Below are positions 1 through 7,508 of a DNA stretch of 40,767 nt, piece after piece. The stretch is taken from contig NZ_JAPQER010000009.1 in assembly GCF_026735135.1 (NCBI RefSeq), positions 1 to 40,767 of the forward strand. Direction: 5' to 3'. How positions within the stretch are numbered: position 1 is the first letter of the stretch; each line of letters starts with the position of its first letter. Origin of the DNA: Clostridium aestuarii. GTDB lineage: Bacteria > Bacillota > Clostridia > Clostridiales > Clostridiaceae. The position numbers and the translations under genes are program-made. The notes beneath the pieces were generated by a model. The model saw only the letters and a list, made by a program, of their open reading frames with translations, was not told the DNA's origin and did not search any database.

Positions 1-218
1 TTATGAATAATGTTCAATTAGCTTCATTAGCAGTAAGCTTAGGAGATACTGAAACATTAATTCAACATCCAGCATCAATGACTCATTCACCATATACTGC
101 AGAAGAAAGAGCAGCAGCAGGAATAAGTGATGGATTAGTTAGATTATCAGTTGGTCTTGAAACTGCAGAAGATATAATTGCTGATTTAAAACAAGCTTTA
201 GATTTAATAGTAAAATAG
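1..218 (+). CDS. Methionine gamma-lyase / cystathionine-synthase family PLP enzyme (3' end only)
   Basis: This is the C-terminal 71 or so residues of a Cys/Met-metabolism PLP-dependent enzyme; the 5' part lies outside the window and the frame is open to base 1. The tail contains the family's small-domain signature: a stretch around [10 protein letters not shown], then a loop with [13 protein letters not shown] and an acidic last helix. These enzymes cleave or form C-S bonds of methionine, cystathionine or homocysteine in the cytoplasm. The HPASMTH and RLSVGLE pattern fits methionine gamma-lyase best, but the lysine that binds PLP is not in the window, so the exact reaction is inferred. The next gene on the same strand is a transporter 270 bases downstream, beyond a perfect hairpin. 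Confidence 0.85.
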   Translation, partial: MNNVQLASLAVSLGDTETLIQHPASMTHSPYTAEERAAAGISDGLVRLSVGLETAEDIIADLKQALDLIVK

Positions 219-275
219 AAGTTAAAGTATAATTTTAAATTAATTATTAAACAGTATTTATTTAAATTGAATTTC

Positions 276-316
276 AGAATCAATTGTAAGAAAAAATAGT
301 TCTTACAATTGATTCT
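276..316 (+). terminator. Perfect 17-bp hairpin after the PLP enzyme gene
   Basis: Bases 276-292 and 300-316 are exact reverse complements with a 7-base loop. It lies about 60 bases after the stop codon. It is not followed by a clean T-run, so it may be a weak terminator or an mRNA 3'-end stabiliser. Confidence 0.6.
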
Positions 317-353
317 ATATAAAAATAAAAAACATTTGAATATAGTATTATAT

Positions 354-391
354 GTTTTTGGAGTATATGTTTGTTTTTGGAATATATGTAA
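354..391 (+). repeat. Two-copy 19-base direct repeat in the transporter leader
   Basis: Bases 354-372 and 373-391 are near-identical 19-base units, each beginning GTTTTTGGA and differing at three positions. They sit about 100 bases upstream of the transporter start, after the hairpin at 276-316. A paired regulator site is possible, but slippage duplication in AT-rich DNA is equally likely. Confidence 0.5.
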
Positions 392-488
392 ACCTTTTCG
401 GGTAGTTTTTATTAAGTATGTAATATATAATTACTTTACAATGGAATTATAAATAAAAAATTTTAATTTATTTAAGGAGGAATTATTC

Positions 489-1850
489 ATGGGTGATAAC
501 TCAAAAAAGCCAATAGCTAATGGAATGGCACTGATACCATTTGTAGTTTTCGTAGCAATTTATCTTGGAAGTGGACTTATACTACAATCTAAAGGTGTAG
601 AATTAGCATTCTATCAGTTTCCAGCACCTGTAGCATGTTTTATTGGTGTTATTGCAGCGTTTGTAATATTAAAAGGAACAATAAATGAAAAGTTTGACTC
701 TTTTATAAAGGGATGCGGTAATCAAGATATAATTATAATGTGTACAATTTATTTATTAGCTGGAGCTTTTGCAGCTGTATCTAAAGCTATGGGAGGCGTA
801 GATTCAACTGTAAACTTAGGATTAACTTATATACCAGCAAATTATATAATGGTAGGGTTGTTTGTTATAGCAGGATTTATTTCAATATCAACAGGTACAT
901 CAGTTGGAGCGATAGCAGCTATTACTCCGATTGCTATAGGACTTGCTGATAAATCAGGACTTTCTCTTCCTCTTACATTAGCAGCTGTATGTGGTGGAGC
1001 AATGTTTGGAGATAACCTATCAGTAATATCAGATACTACAATTGCAGCAACTAGGACGCAAGGATGTGAAATGAGAGACAAGTTTAAAGTAAATATATTT
1101 ATTGCGGCACCAGCAGCAATTATAACAATGGTTTTACTTTTCATCTTTGGTCGTCCAGATACTATACCAGCAATGCAAACTTATGATTTTAATATAATAA
1201 AAGTTATACCATATATATTTGTATTAGTTGTAGCTTTAATTGGTGTTAACGTTTTCGTTGTACTTACAGGTGGAATATTCCTTTCAGGTATAATAGGATT
1301 AGTATATGGTGATTTGACAGTTTTAACTTTTTCACAAAATGTATTTACTGGATTTACAAATATGATAGAAATATTCCTTCTATCAATGCTGACTGGTGGA
1401 CTTGCTCATATGGTTACAGAAGCAGGCGGAATACAATTCTTGCTAGAGAAGATACAACTTATGATAAAAGGAAAAAAATCAGCAGAATTTGGTATTGGAG
1501 CACTTGTTTCTTTAACAGATGCTGCAGTTGCTAATAATACAGTTGCTATCATAATAAATGGACCTATTGCTAAGGAACTTTGTCATACTTATAAAGTAGA
1601 TCCTCGTAGAAGTGCAGCTATATTGGATACTTTCTCATGTATATTCCAAGGACTTATTCCTTATGGTGCTCAACTTCTAATATTAACAGGATTCACAAAA
1701 GGAGCAATTTCTCCTTTCCAAGTAATACCACTACTATGGTATCAACAACTTCTAGCAGTATCGGTTATAGCTTCAATGTTTATACCTTTTGCAGATGGTT
1801 TAATAAGGAAACAGCCTTGGAAATGGGATGATGAGAGTGCATCTGCATAA
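489..1850 (+). CDS. NhaC-superfamily Na+/H+ antiporter-like transporter
   Basis: This 453-residue integral membrane protein has about 11-12 hydrophobic segments. It carries ion-transporter superfamily features: a conserved stretch with STGTSVGAIAAITPIA in the first half and a related GLIPYGAQLL segment in the second half, as expected of an inverted repeat fold. A strong AAGGAGG lies 8 bases before the ATG. NhaC-like proteins exchange Na+ for H+ or, in several clostridial lineages, carry amino acids. The position behind a methionine-lyase-type gene makes a sulfur amino acid or keto-acid substrate possible, but that is inference from context only. A terminator hairpin follows the gene. Confidence 0.8.
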   Translation: MGDNSKKPIANGMALIPFVVFVAIYLGSGLILQSKGVELAFYQFPAPVACFIGVIAAFVILKGTINEKFDSFIKGCGNQDIIIMCTIYLLAGAFAAVSKAMGGVDSTVNLGLTYIPANYIMVGLFVIAGFISISTGTSVGAIAAITPIAIGLADKSGLSLPLTLAAVCGGAMFGDNLSVISDTTIAATRTQGCEMRDKFKVNIFIAAPAAIITMVLLFIFGRPDTIPAMQTYDFNIIKVIPYIFVLVVALIGVNVFVVLTGGIFLSGIIGLVYGDLTVLTFSQNVFTGFTNMIEIFLLSMLTGGLAHMVTEAGGIQFLLEKIQLMIKGKKSAEFGIGALVSLTDAAVANNTVAIIINGPIAKELCHTYKVDPRRSAAILDTFSCIFQGLIPYGAQLLILTGFTKGAISPFQVIPLLWYQQLLAVSVIASMFIPFADGLIRKQPWKWDDESASA

Positions 1851-1924
1851 GTTAAATAAAACAATAGTTGATAATTATATTTAATAATTATATAAATAAA
1901 GCCCCAATTTGTATAACCCTCAAT

Positions 1925-1972
1925 AAATTCAGGAGTAAGTTAGATAGCAGGTATCTGACTTACTCCTAATTT
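1925..1972 (+). terminator. Hairpin terminator after the NhaC-like gene
   Basis: The arm AGGAGTAAGT at 1931-1940 pairs with ACTTACTCCT at 1958-1967. The stem continues inward by one G-U and five A-T/G-C pairs to a 5-base loop, and outward by five A-T pairs past a bulge. It is followed by AT-rich sequence rather than a pure T-run. Confidence 0.7.
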
Positions 1973-2020
1973 ATATTTAAAAATGTATTTAGAGAAAAAC
2001 AGATAAAAGTAGGTGAAAAA

Positions 2021-2779
2021 ATGTTTGTTGATTCACATACTCATTTAGATCATTACCAATGTAATGAGATAGAAAGAGCAATTAATCAAATCAATAAGGA
2101 AAAAATAATTACTATAAATAATTCTATGGATGTACCTTCATACATTAAAAATTTAAAAATTAGTAAGAACAGCAAATATATTATACCAACATTTGGGATA
2201 CATCCATGGAATGCACCTAAGTATGTAGATAAATTACAAGAAATAAAAAAATTCATAGATAAAACATCTATAATAGGTGAAATAGGATTAGACTTTTGTT
2301 GGGTACAAGATAAAAATGAATATGAAGCTCAAAGAAAAATTTTAAGATTTTTCTTAGAAAAAGCTAAGCAACAGAATAAAATAATTAATCTTCATACTAA
2401 GGGTGCAGAAAAAGAGATTTTAGAGCTATTGAATAAATATGAAATAGAAAAGGCTATAATTCATTGGTATTCAGGGTCAATAGATATTTTGAATAGCATG
2501 ATTGAAAGAAATTTTTATTTTACTATAGGTGTAGAAGTGACATATTCAGATAAAATAAAAAAAATTGCAGAAAAAATTCCATTAGATAGATTACTTACAG
2601 AAACTGATGGACCAGGAGCAGAAGAGTGGCTAACACATAAGAGAGGAATGCCTATATTAATAAAAAACGTTATAAAGGATTTAGCGGATATAAAAAAAAT
2701 ACCTTTAGAAAGTATGAACAACATAGTTATAGAAAATTTTAAAAGAATAATACCAAAGAATATTTTAAATGGTTTATAA
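2021..2779 (+). CDS. TatD-family metal-dependent hydrolase
   Basis: This 252-residue cytoplasmic TIM-barrel protein matches the TatD-type deoxyribonuclease/amidohydrolase family. The HxH metal motif is SHTHLD (His6, His8). GEIGLDF supplies Glu87, His125 and His148 sit at the ends of later strands, and Asp196 lies in the TETDGPG motif. All five metal ligands are therefore present. TatD proteins are 3'-5' exonucleases or metal-dependent phosphoesterases; the substrate here is unknown. At 252 residues it is close to the usual 255-265. The ATG has AGGTGA 7 bases upstream. It stands alone between a terminator and the thiamine riboswitch. Classical tatD is usually near metG in Firmicutes, so this is probably a paralogue. 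Confidence 0.82.
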   Translation: MFVDSHTHLDHYQCNEIERAINQINKEKIITINNSMDVPSYIKNLKISKNSKYIIPTFGIHPWNAPKYVDKLQEIKKFIDKTSIIGEIGLDFCWVQDKNEYEAQRKILRFFLEKAKQQNKIINLHTKGAEKEILELLNKYEIEKAIIHWYSGSIDILNSMIERNFYFTIGVEVTYSDKIKKIAEKIPLDRLLTETDGPGAEEWLTHKRGMPILIKNVIKDLADIKKIPLESMNNIVIENFKRIIPKNILNGL

Positions 2780-2813
2780 TATATAGTGAAATAAACTTAG
2801 AATATGAAAAAAA

Positions 2814-2842
2814 TTGACATATATATTTTTATTATATAAGAT
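2814..2842 (+). promoter_or_regulatory. Promoter of the thiamine-uptake operon
   Basis: TTGACA at 2814-2819 and TAAGAT at 2837-2842 are separated by 17 bases, a SigA-type arrangement with a perfect -35 and a 4/6 -10. The predicted start falls about 20 bases before the riboswitch aptamer. Confidence 0.6.
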
Positions 2843-2866
2843 ATAAATGTATGTAAAAATTATAAT

Positions 2867-2961
2867 GAAAAGGGGGAGCCAATGTTATTGGTTGAGAGGA
2901 AATTTAAAATTTCGACCCTTATAACCTGAACTGGATAATGCCAGCGGAGGGAAGATATCAA
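2867..2961 (+). ncRNA. TPP riboswitch (THI element)
   Basis: The sequence carries the conserved blocks of the thiamine pyrophosphate aptamer in the right order: GGGGGAGCC, then TTGAGAGG (for CUGAGA), GACCCTTATAACCTGAAC, GGATAATGCCAGCG and GAGGGAAG. Binding of TPP folds the aptamer and is expected to favour the terminator hairpin at 3001-3036, switching off the transporter operon when thiamine is plentiful. It lies 110 bases upstream of the first coding region. Confidence 0.97.
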
Positions 2962-3000
2962 TCTATATTTGAAATATTTATGATATTAAGTAGATATATC

Positions 3001-3036
3001 TCTTCATCCAGTTTAAGGATGGAGAGATTTTTTTAT
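3001..3036 (+). terminator. Riboswitch expression-platform terminator
   Basis: An 11-bp stem (3001-3011 with 3019-3029, one G-U pair) with a 7-base loop is followed at once by a run of seven T. It sits 40 bases after the TPP aptamer and before the first gene, which indicates control by transcription attenuation. Confidence 0.88.
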
Positions 3037-3071
3037 TTAAAAATATAATAGAGGGAAAGGAAGTTGTTAAA

Positions 3072-3362
3072 ATGAAAAATGTTAATGTTAGTCTTCAGGT
3101 TTTACCTGTAGTAGAAGAAGAAAGAATCTACCCTGTAGTTGATAGAGTTATAGAGTATATTGATTCTTGTGGAGTAAAATATGAAGTTGGTCCTATGGAA
3201 ACTACTATGGAAGGTGACTTAGATGAGCTTTTAGAAATAGTAAAAAAAGCTCAAGACATATGTGTTAAAGAAGGAGCAGCAAGAGTTGTTTCTGTTATAA
3301 AAATAGATTATAAACCTGAAGGCGTGACAATGAATGAAAAAACGTATAAATATAAAAAATAA
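3072..3362 (+). CDS. YkoF/MTH1187-type thiamine-binding protein
   Basis: This 96-residue soluble protein belongs to the thiamine-binding (former DUF77) family. It opens with a beta strand NVNVSLQVLPV and continues through the typical Y-x-V-G-P-M-E-T-T-M-E-G segment around residues 37-48. It is a single-domain version; Bacillus YkoF is a tandem duplication that binds thiamine or its pyrimidine moiety. It has no signal peptide, so it acts in the cytoplasm, perhaps as a ligand chaperone or a sensor for the importer. It is the first gene after the TPP riboswitch and overlaps the permease gene by 29 bases, which implies co-transcription and linked translation. Confidence 0.88.
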   Translation: MKNVNVSLQVLPVVEEERIYPVVDRVIEYIDSCGVKYEVGPMETTMEGDLDELLEIVKKAQDICVKEGAARVVSVIKIDYKPEGVTMNEKTYKYKK

Positions 3363-4107
3363 GGTTATACCAATATTGTTTCAAATAATTTTATTGTTTA
3401 TATGGCAGTTGGTTGTAGATAGAGGTGTTATTGAAAGATATATCCTTCCATCACCTATAGATGTCATATCAGCATTAATTGATATATTACCCAACATAAA
3501 GGTCCATATTTACATTACTCTTAAGGAAGCTATGCTGGGATTTATTATATCTATTATTTTAGCGGTAATATTAGCACTGCTTATGGATAATGTAAAAATT
3601 ATAAGAAGAAGTATTTATCCTATATTGGTTATATCACAAACAATACCTATTATTGTATTGGCTCCATTGTTTGCAATGTGGTTTGGGTTTGGTATGCAAC
3701 CTAAGATTATAATTGTAGTTTTAGTATGTTTTTTTCCTATAGTTATAAGCCTCATGGATGGATTAAATTCTGTAGATAAGGATATGATTAATCTTTTAAA
3801 ATCTATGGGAGCAAATAAACTTCAGATTTTTAAAATTGTAAAATTCCCAGCATCAATAGTTAACTTTTTTTCTGGGCTCAGAATTGCGGCAACCTACAGC
3901 ATAATGGGAGCGGTAATTGGAGAATGGGTAGGAGCGGATAAAGGTCTTGGTTTCTATATGATAAGAGTTAAGCATTCTTTTGCTATAGATAAGGTTTTTG
4001 CTGTTGTTCTAATTATCATAGCTTTAAGTATGGTATTGTTTGGAATATTATATTTGATTCAATATATATTAATGCCTTGGAATAGAAATTCTAATATTGA
4101 TTCCTAA
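3334..4107 (+). CDS. thiX: ABC transporter permease for thiamine precursor (ThiX-like)
   Basis: This 257-residue SsuC/TauC-type binding-protein-dependent permease has about six membrane segments. The first is around residues 10-25. An EAA-like cytoplasmic loop ([20 protein letters not shown]) lies near residues 160-180, followed by [11 protein letters not shown]. It forms the channel of the importer with ThiY and ThiZ. The start overlaps the previous gene by 29 bases; GAAGG lies about 10 bases upstream, a modest ribosome binding site that suits translational coupling. The assignment to pyrimidine (HMP or its formyl-amino form) uptake rests on the TPP riboswitch and the ThiY partner. The permease fold alone would not identify the substrate. 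Confidence 0.87.
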   Translation: MKKRINIKNKVIPILFQIILLFIWQLVVDRGVIERYILPSPIDVISALIDILPNIKVHIYITLKEAMLGFIISIILAVILALLMDNVKIIRRSIYPILVISQTIPIIVLAPLFAMWFGFGMQPKIIIVVLVCFFPIVISLMDGLNSVDKDMINLLKSMGANKLQIFKIVKFPASIVNFFSGLRIAATYSIMGAVIGEWVGADKGLGFYMIRVKHSFAIDKVFAVVLIIIALSMVLFGILYLIQYILMPWNRNSNIDS

Positions 4108-4130
4108 AATATAATTATGGAGGTAATGAA

Positions 4131-5147
4131 ATGAAAAAGAAGATTATATCATTAATTGCAATGGTTACACTTGCTACTGCGGTATTTGTAGGATGTGGCA
4201 ACAATGCAGCCGATAAAAAGGATGTAACTAAAAAAACTGAAGAGTTAAAAAAGATAACGGTTGTATTGGACTGGGTTCCTAATACTAATCATACTGGATT
4301 ATATGTAGCTAAAGATAAAGGGTATTATGCAGAAGAAGGATTAGACGTAAATATAATTCAACCTTCAGAGGGTGGATCAGCAGATTTAATTGCAGCTAAA
4401 AAAGGTGAGTTCGGAATAAGTTATCAAGAACAAGTAACGTATGCAAGAACAGCAGAAAATCCATTACCTATTAAAGCTATTGCAGCTGTTATACAACATA
4501 ATACATCAGGATTTGCTTCGCCAAAAGAAAAAAATATAATTTCACCAAAAGATTTTGAAGGAAAAACTTATGGTGGTTGGGGTTCACCTTCAGAAGAAAA
4601 GATATTAAAAGCTATAATGGAAAATAACGGAGCAGATTTTTCTAAACTTAAAATGATAAATTTAGGTTCGGATGATTTCTTTACAGTTACTAAAAAGAAT
4701 GTAGATTTTGAATGGATTTTTTACGGATGGACAGGAATTGAATCAGAACTTAAAGGTTTCCCAATTAATTATATAGAATTACGTAAATTAGATAAAAGAA
4801 TGGATTACTATACTCCAGTTATAATAGCAAATGAGGATACACTTAAAAATAATCCAGAATTAGTAAAGAAATTCTTAAAGGCTACAACAAAAGGATATGA
4901 ATACTGCATGGAAAAGCCAGAAGAAGCAGCTAAAATTTTAGTTAAATCTGTACCTGAAATAGATGAAAAGCTTGCTGTTGCAAGCCAAAAATATTTAGCT
5001 GATAAATATAAAGCAGATGCTAACAAATGGGGAGAAATGAAAGAAGAGGTTTGGAATAATTATACTAAATTCCTTTATGAAAAAGGCTTAATTCCTAAAG
5101 ATATGGATGGAAAAGAGGCTTTTACTAATGAGTATTTACCAGAATAA
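4131..5147 (+). CDS. thiY: ThiY-like pyrimidine-precursor-binding lipoprotein
   Basis: This 338-residue NMT1/THI5-like solute-binding lipoprotein has a signal segment at 1-21 with a lipobox ending FVG-Cys22, so it is anchored outside the membrane. The mature domain opens with [17 protein letters not shown], the hallmark of the ThiY group that binds formylaminopyrimidine or HMP. Later blocks include [20 protein letters not shown] and [11 protein letters not shown]. The cysteine cluster used by yeast Thi5 as an HMP-P synthase is absent, which supports a binding role rather than an enzyme. GGAGG precedes the ATG, and the gene sits 23 bases after the permease. Related nitrate or sulfonate binders lack the WVPNTNHTG pattern. 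Confidence 0.92.
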   Translation: MKKKIISLIAMVTLATAVFVGCGNNAADKKDVTKKTEELKKITVVLDWVPNTNHTGLYVAKDKGYYAEEGLDVNIIQPSEGGSADLIAAKKGEFGISYQEQVTYARTAENPLPIKAIAAVIQHNTSGFASPKEKNIISPKDFEGKTYGGWGSPSEEKILKAIMENNGADFSKLKMINLGSDDFFTVTKKNVDFEWIFYGWTGIESELKGFPINYIELRKLDKRMDYYTPVIIANEDTLKNNPELVKKFLKATTKGYEYCMEKPEEAAKILVKSVPEIDEKLAVASQKYLADKYKADANKWGEMKEEVWNNYTKFLYEKGLIPKDMDGKEAFTNEYLPE

Positions 5148-5889
5148 AAAGTTGAAACAAAAACTTAAGGTAGAAAATATAAAAAAACGTTTTGAGACTG
5201 TACAAATAATAGAAGATATAAGTTTTTGTGTAAATCAAAATGAATTTGTAAGTTTACTTGGACCAAGTGGTAGTGGTAAAAGTACTATATTTAATATAGT
5301 TTCAGGACTTCTAGAAGCTGATAGTGGAGAGGTTATAATAGATGGCGAAAAGTGTACTGGCAAAACAGGACGTGTAAGTTATATGTATCAAAAGGATTTA
5401 CTTCTTCCTTGGAAAAAAATAATCGATAATACAGCTATGCCTCTTGTTTTGAAAGGGGAAAAGCTTAGTTTTGCGAGAAAAGAAGCAGCAAAATATTTTA
5501 AAACTTTTGGACTTGAAGGTTTTGAAGAAAAATATCCTCATCAATTATCAGGTGGTATGAGACAAAGAGCAGCGCTCCTTAGAACCTATATGTTTTCTAA
5601 GGATATAATGCTCCTTGATGAGCCGTTTGGTGCTTTAGATGCTATAACAAGAGGTAAAATGCACTTTTGGCTTTTGAATGTAATGGAAAATTTAAATTCT
5701 ACAGTAGTATTTATTACTCATGATATCGAAGAAGCTATTTTTTTATCAGATAGGATATATATTTTATCTGATAAACCCGCAAAGATAAAGGAAGAAATAA
5801 AAGTTGACCTTCCAAATAGAAAAAGTAAGGATATTGTTACTTCAGAGGCGTTTAATATTATAAAAAGAAAAATATTAAATGCATTATAA
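5128..5889 (+). CDS. thiZ: ABC transporter ATPase (ThiZ-like)
   Basis: This SsuB/TauB-type ATPase of 253 residues powers the thiamine-precursor importer. Walker A is GPSGSGKST, the Q-loop lies in [13 protein letters not shown], the signature is LSGGMRQRA and Walker B is [12 protein letters not shown]; the H-loop is in FITHDIEEA. The reading frame is open to an ATG at 5107, but AGAGG at 5114-5118 stands 9 bases before the ATG at 5128, so the later start is preferred. Either way the gene overlaps the 3' end of thiY by at least 20 bases, a sign of translational coupling. A strong bidirectional hairpin ends the operon. Confidence 0.9.
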   Translation: MSIYQNKKLKQKLKVENIKKRFETVQIIEDISFCVNQNEFVSLLGPSGSGKSTIFNIVSGLLEADSGEVIIDGEKCTGKTGRVSYMYQKDLLLPWKKIIDNTAMPLVLKGEKLSFARKEAAKYFKTFGLEGFEEKYPHQLSGGMRQRAALLRTYMFSKDIMLLDEPFGALDAITRGKMHFWLLNVMENLNSTVVFITHDIEEAIFLSDRIYILSDKPAKIKEEIKVDLPNRKSKDIVTSEAFNIIKRKILNAL

Positions 5890-5892
5890 AAA

Positions 5893-5935
5893 CATCCTAT
5901 AGGGTAGAAATTTTTAGCTTCTACCCTATAGGATG
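5893..5935. terminator. Bidirectional terminator between thiZ and hemerythrin genes
   Basis: Bases 5893-5909 and 5919-5935 form a perfect 17-bp stem containing CCTATAGGGTAGAA, with a 9-base loop. A-rich sequence precedes it and T-rich sequence follows it, so it can terminate the convergent genes on both strands. Confidence 0.88.
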
Positions 5936-5964
5936 AATTTTATTTTATATTTTGAAATAATTTT

Positions 5965-6384
5965 TTAGCTTACTCCTTTAGTATTGAAAAAATCTTTATA
6001 TTGAAAATCAGTTTTTAATATATGCTGTTGTATCCATTTCTCAATAAATGTAAGCATATCTAATATAGAGTGTTTTTGTTCAAAATCAATATTTTCCTCG
6101 TCGTATTCATTGATTTTATTTATAAATGATTTATGCTCTAATCTATGTAATTTAAATTCTAAAGAATTATACTCATGTTTATTTAATAGTTGCTCTTCAC
6201 TTTCAAAATGATAAGAGGTGTATTCTTTAAGTTCATCAAGAATAGTCATTATTTCATCATAATGATCATAATCATCATCTAATTGTACAATTTCATATAA
6301 TTTTCTACCTAAAGCAAACAATTTTTTATGTTGTTTGTTGATTTCTTCAACTCCAACAGAATATTCATCTTTCCATTTAAACAT
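5965..6384 (-). CDS. Bacteriohemerythrin
   Basis: This 139-residue four-helix-bundle protein has a complete set of non-haem di-iron ligands. They are His19 (INKQHKKLF), His59 and Glu63 (HFESEEQ), His80 and His84 (HRLEHKSF), and His121 and Asp126 (QQHILKTD). Members bind O2, and in anaerobes they are thought to serve as oxygen scavengers or sensors, or to handle iron or NO. There is no signal peptide, so it is cytoplasmic. AAGGAGC lies before the ATG. It stands alone, convergent with the thiamine operon and 60 bases downstream of the exported-protein gene on the same strand. Confidence 0.95.
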   Translation of the reverse strand: MFKWKDEYSVGVEEINKQHKKLFALGRKLYEIVQLDDDYDHYDEIMTILDELKEYTSYHFESEEQLLNKHEYNSLEFKLHRLEHKSFINKINEYDEENIDFEQKHSILDMLTFIEKWIQQHILKTDFQYKDFFNTKGVS

Positions 6385-6444
6385 TTTGTATCAGCTCCTT
6401 GTTTTTTTATAAATATGATTAATAACATATAATAACCTTTTATA

Positions 6445-7401
6445 TTATTTTCGTTTTTTATATTTAAAAATTAATAACAATGTGATTATTGCTAATGAAA
6501 ATATAAATAATTTATTATTTACAGTTTTATTAATTATATTTTGGTTTTTAGAAATTTCAAAGACTAAATTTTCTTTTGGAAGTTTTTTAAATTGTCCTTC
6601 ATAAATATTTTCCTCAGCATTTTTTAGGTCTAATGTACTGTTAGTAAGAGTAAAATCTTTTGGAACTTTAATTGTAATATTTAAATCATTAAAATCTTTC
6701 CAATATGATGCTGGTTCTAAAAAATAGTAGTAAATATACTTATTATAAACATGAGGATCACCAGATTCATATCTATCTCTACCACCTTCTTGATAATAGG
6801 ATACTTTTAGTTTATGCTCTGTATTTGGCTGTAATGTAAGGTTAAATAATATCAATTCTACAATTTCATTATTGTTATCATTTTTTTCATAATCTTTTAT
6901 GTTAAAATCTGAATTATTCAAAGACTTGTCCATTTCTGCAAGAATATCTTTAAAGGATAAATTACCGCAAGTGTTACTATCAATTTTTTTATACAATCCC
7001 TTGCCTTCAAATCCATCGGTACTATCAAAGCTAAGAGTATCTATTTTTTTTATGGTTTTTTCAATTTTATTTCCATCAAAGGTCACAATAATATTTTGAG
7101 ATTGTTTATCTTTTTCCCATGTATTAAGATGCCCCCCTACAAAGGGAAAAGCTACAGGAATATTTTGAATTTGATTAGTTACATTTTTCATATTATAAAT
7201 AGCGGTAACTTTAGCTGTGCTATATCTATCTGTATTAATATCGTATATAAGTTTTTCACTTAAGATTTCAATTGAATTACTCTTAAGTGGAACAGCATTA
7301 AAACCAGGTGCAGGTTCTTCACGCCAAGGACCGCTATTAGCAAATACAGGAGTACATAAAATACAAAGAAGTGAACAAAGCAATAGTATTAATTTTTTCA
7401 T
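6445..7401 (-). CDS. Unknown exported protein with C-terminal membrane anchor
   Basis: I do not recognise this 318-residue protein. Residues 1-21 form a signal peptide ending near VFANS. The outside part is polar, rich in Asn, Lys and Asp and predicted to be mostly beta strand, with blocks such as NIPVAFPFVGG and YYYFLEPASYWKDF. Residues about 297-313 form a single membrane segment followed by the positive tail FKYKKRK, so the protein is held at the outer face of the membrane by its C-terminus. The SpoIID-like gene upstream on the same strand ends 107 bases before its start, and AAGGAGA precedes the ATG. A surface or sporulation role is possible but unproven. Confidence 0.75.
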   Translation of the reverse strand: MKKLILLLCSLLCILCTPVFANSGPWREEPAPGFNAVPLKSNSIEILSEKLIYDINTDRYSTAKVTAIYNMKNVTNQIQNIPVAFPFVGGHLNTWEKDKQSQNIIVTFDGNKIEKTIKKIDTLSFDSTDGFEGKGLYKKIDSNTCGNLSFKDILAEMDKSLNNSDFNIKDYEKNDNNNEIVELILFNLTLQPNTEHKLKVSYYQEGGRDRYESGDPHVYNKYIYYYFLEPASYWKDFNDLNITIKVPKDFTLTNSTLDLKNAEENIYEGQFKKLPKENLVFEISKNQNIINKTVNNKLFIFSLAIITLLLIFKYKKRK

Positions 7402-7508
7402 TTTGGTTCTCCTTTTAGTGATGAAAAATATTTTTAAATTAAGTATATTTTATCATATAAACCGTATTTTGTAATAGAATCTAAATTTAATAATATTGCT
7501 TTGTAATA

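Noticed and set aside
317..488. SAM riboswitch or T-box before the NhaC-like gene
   Set aside because: None of the conserved blocks of either element is present.
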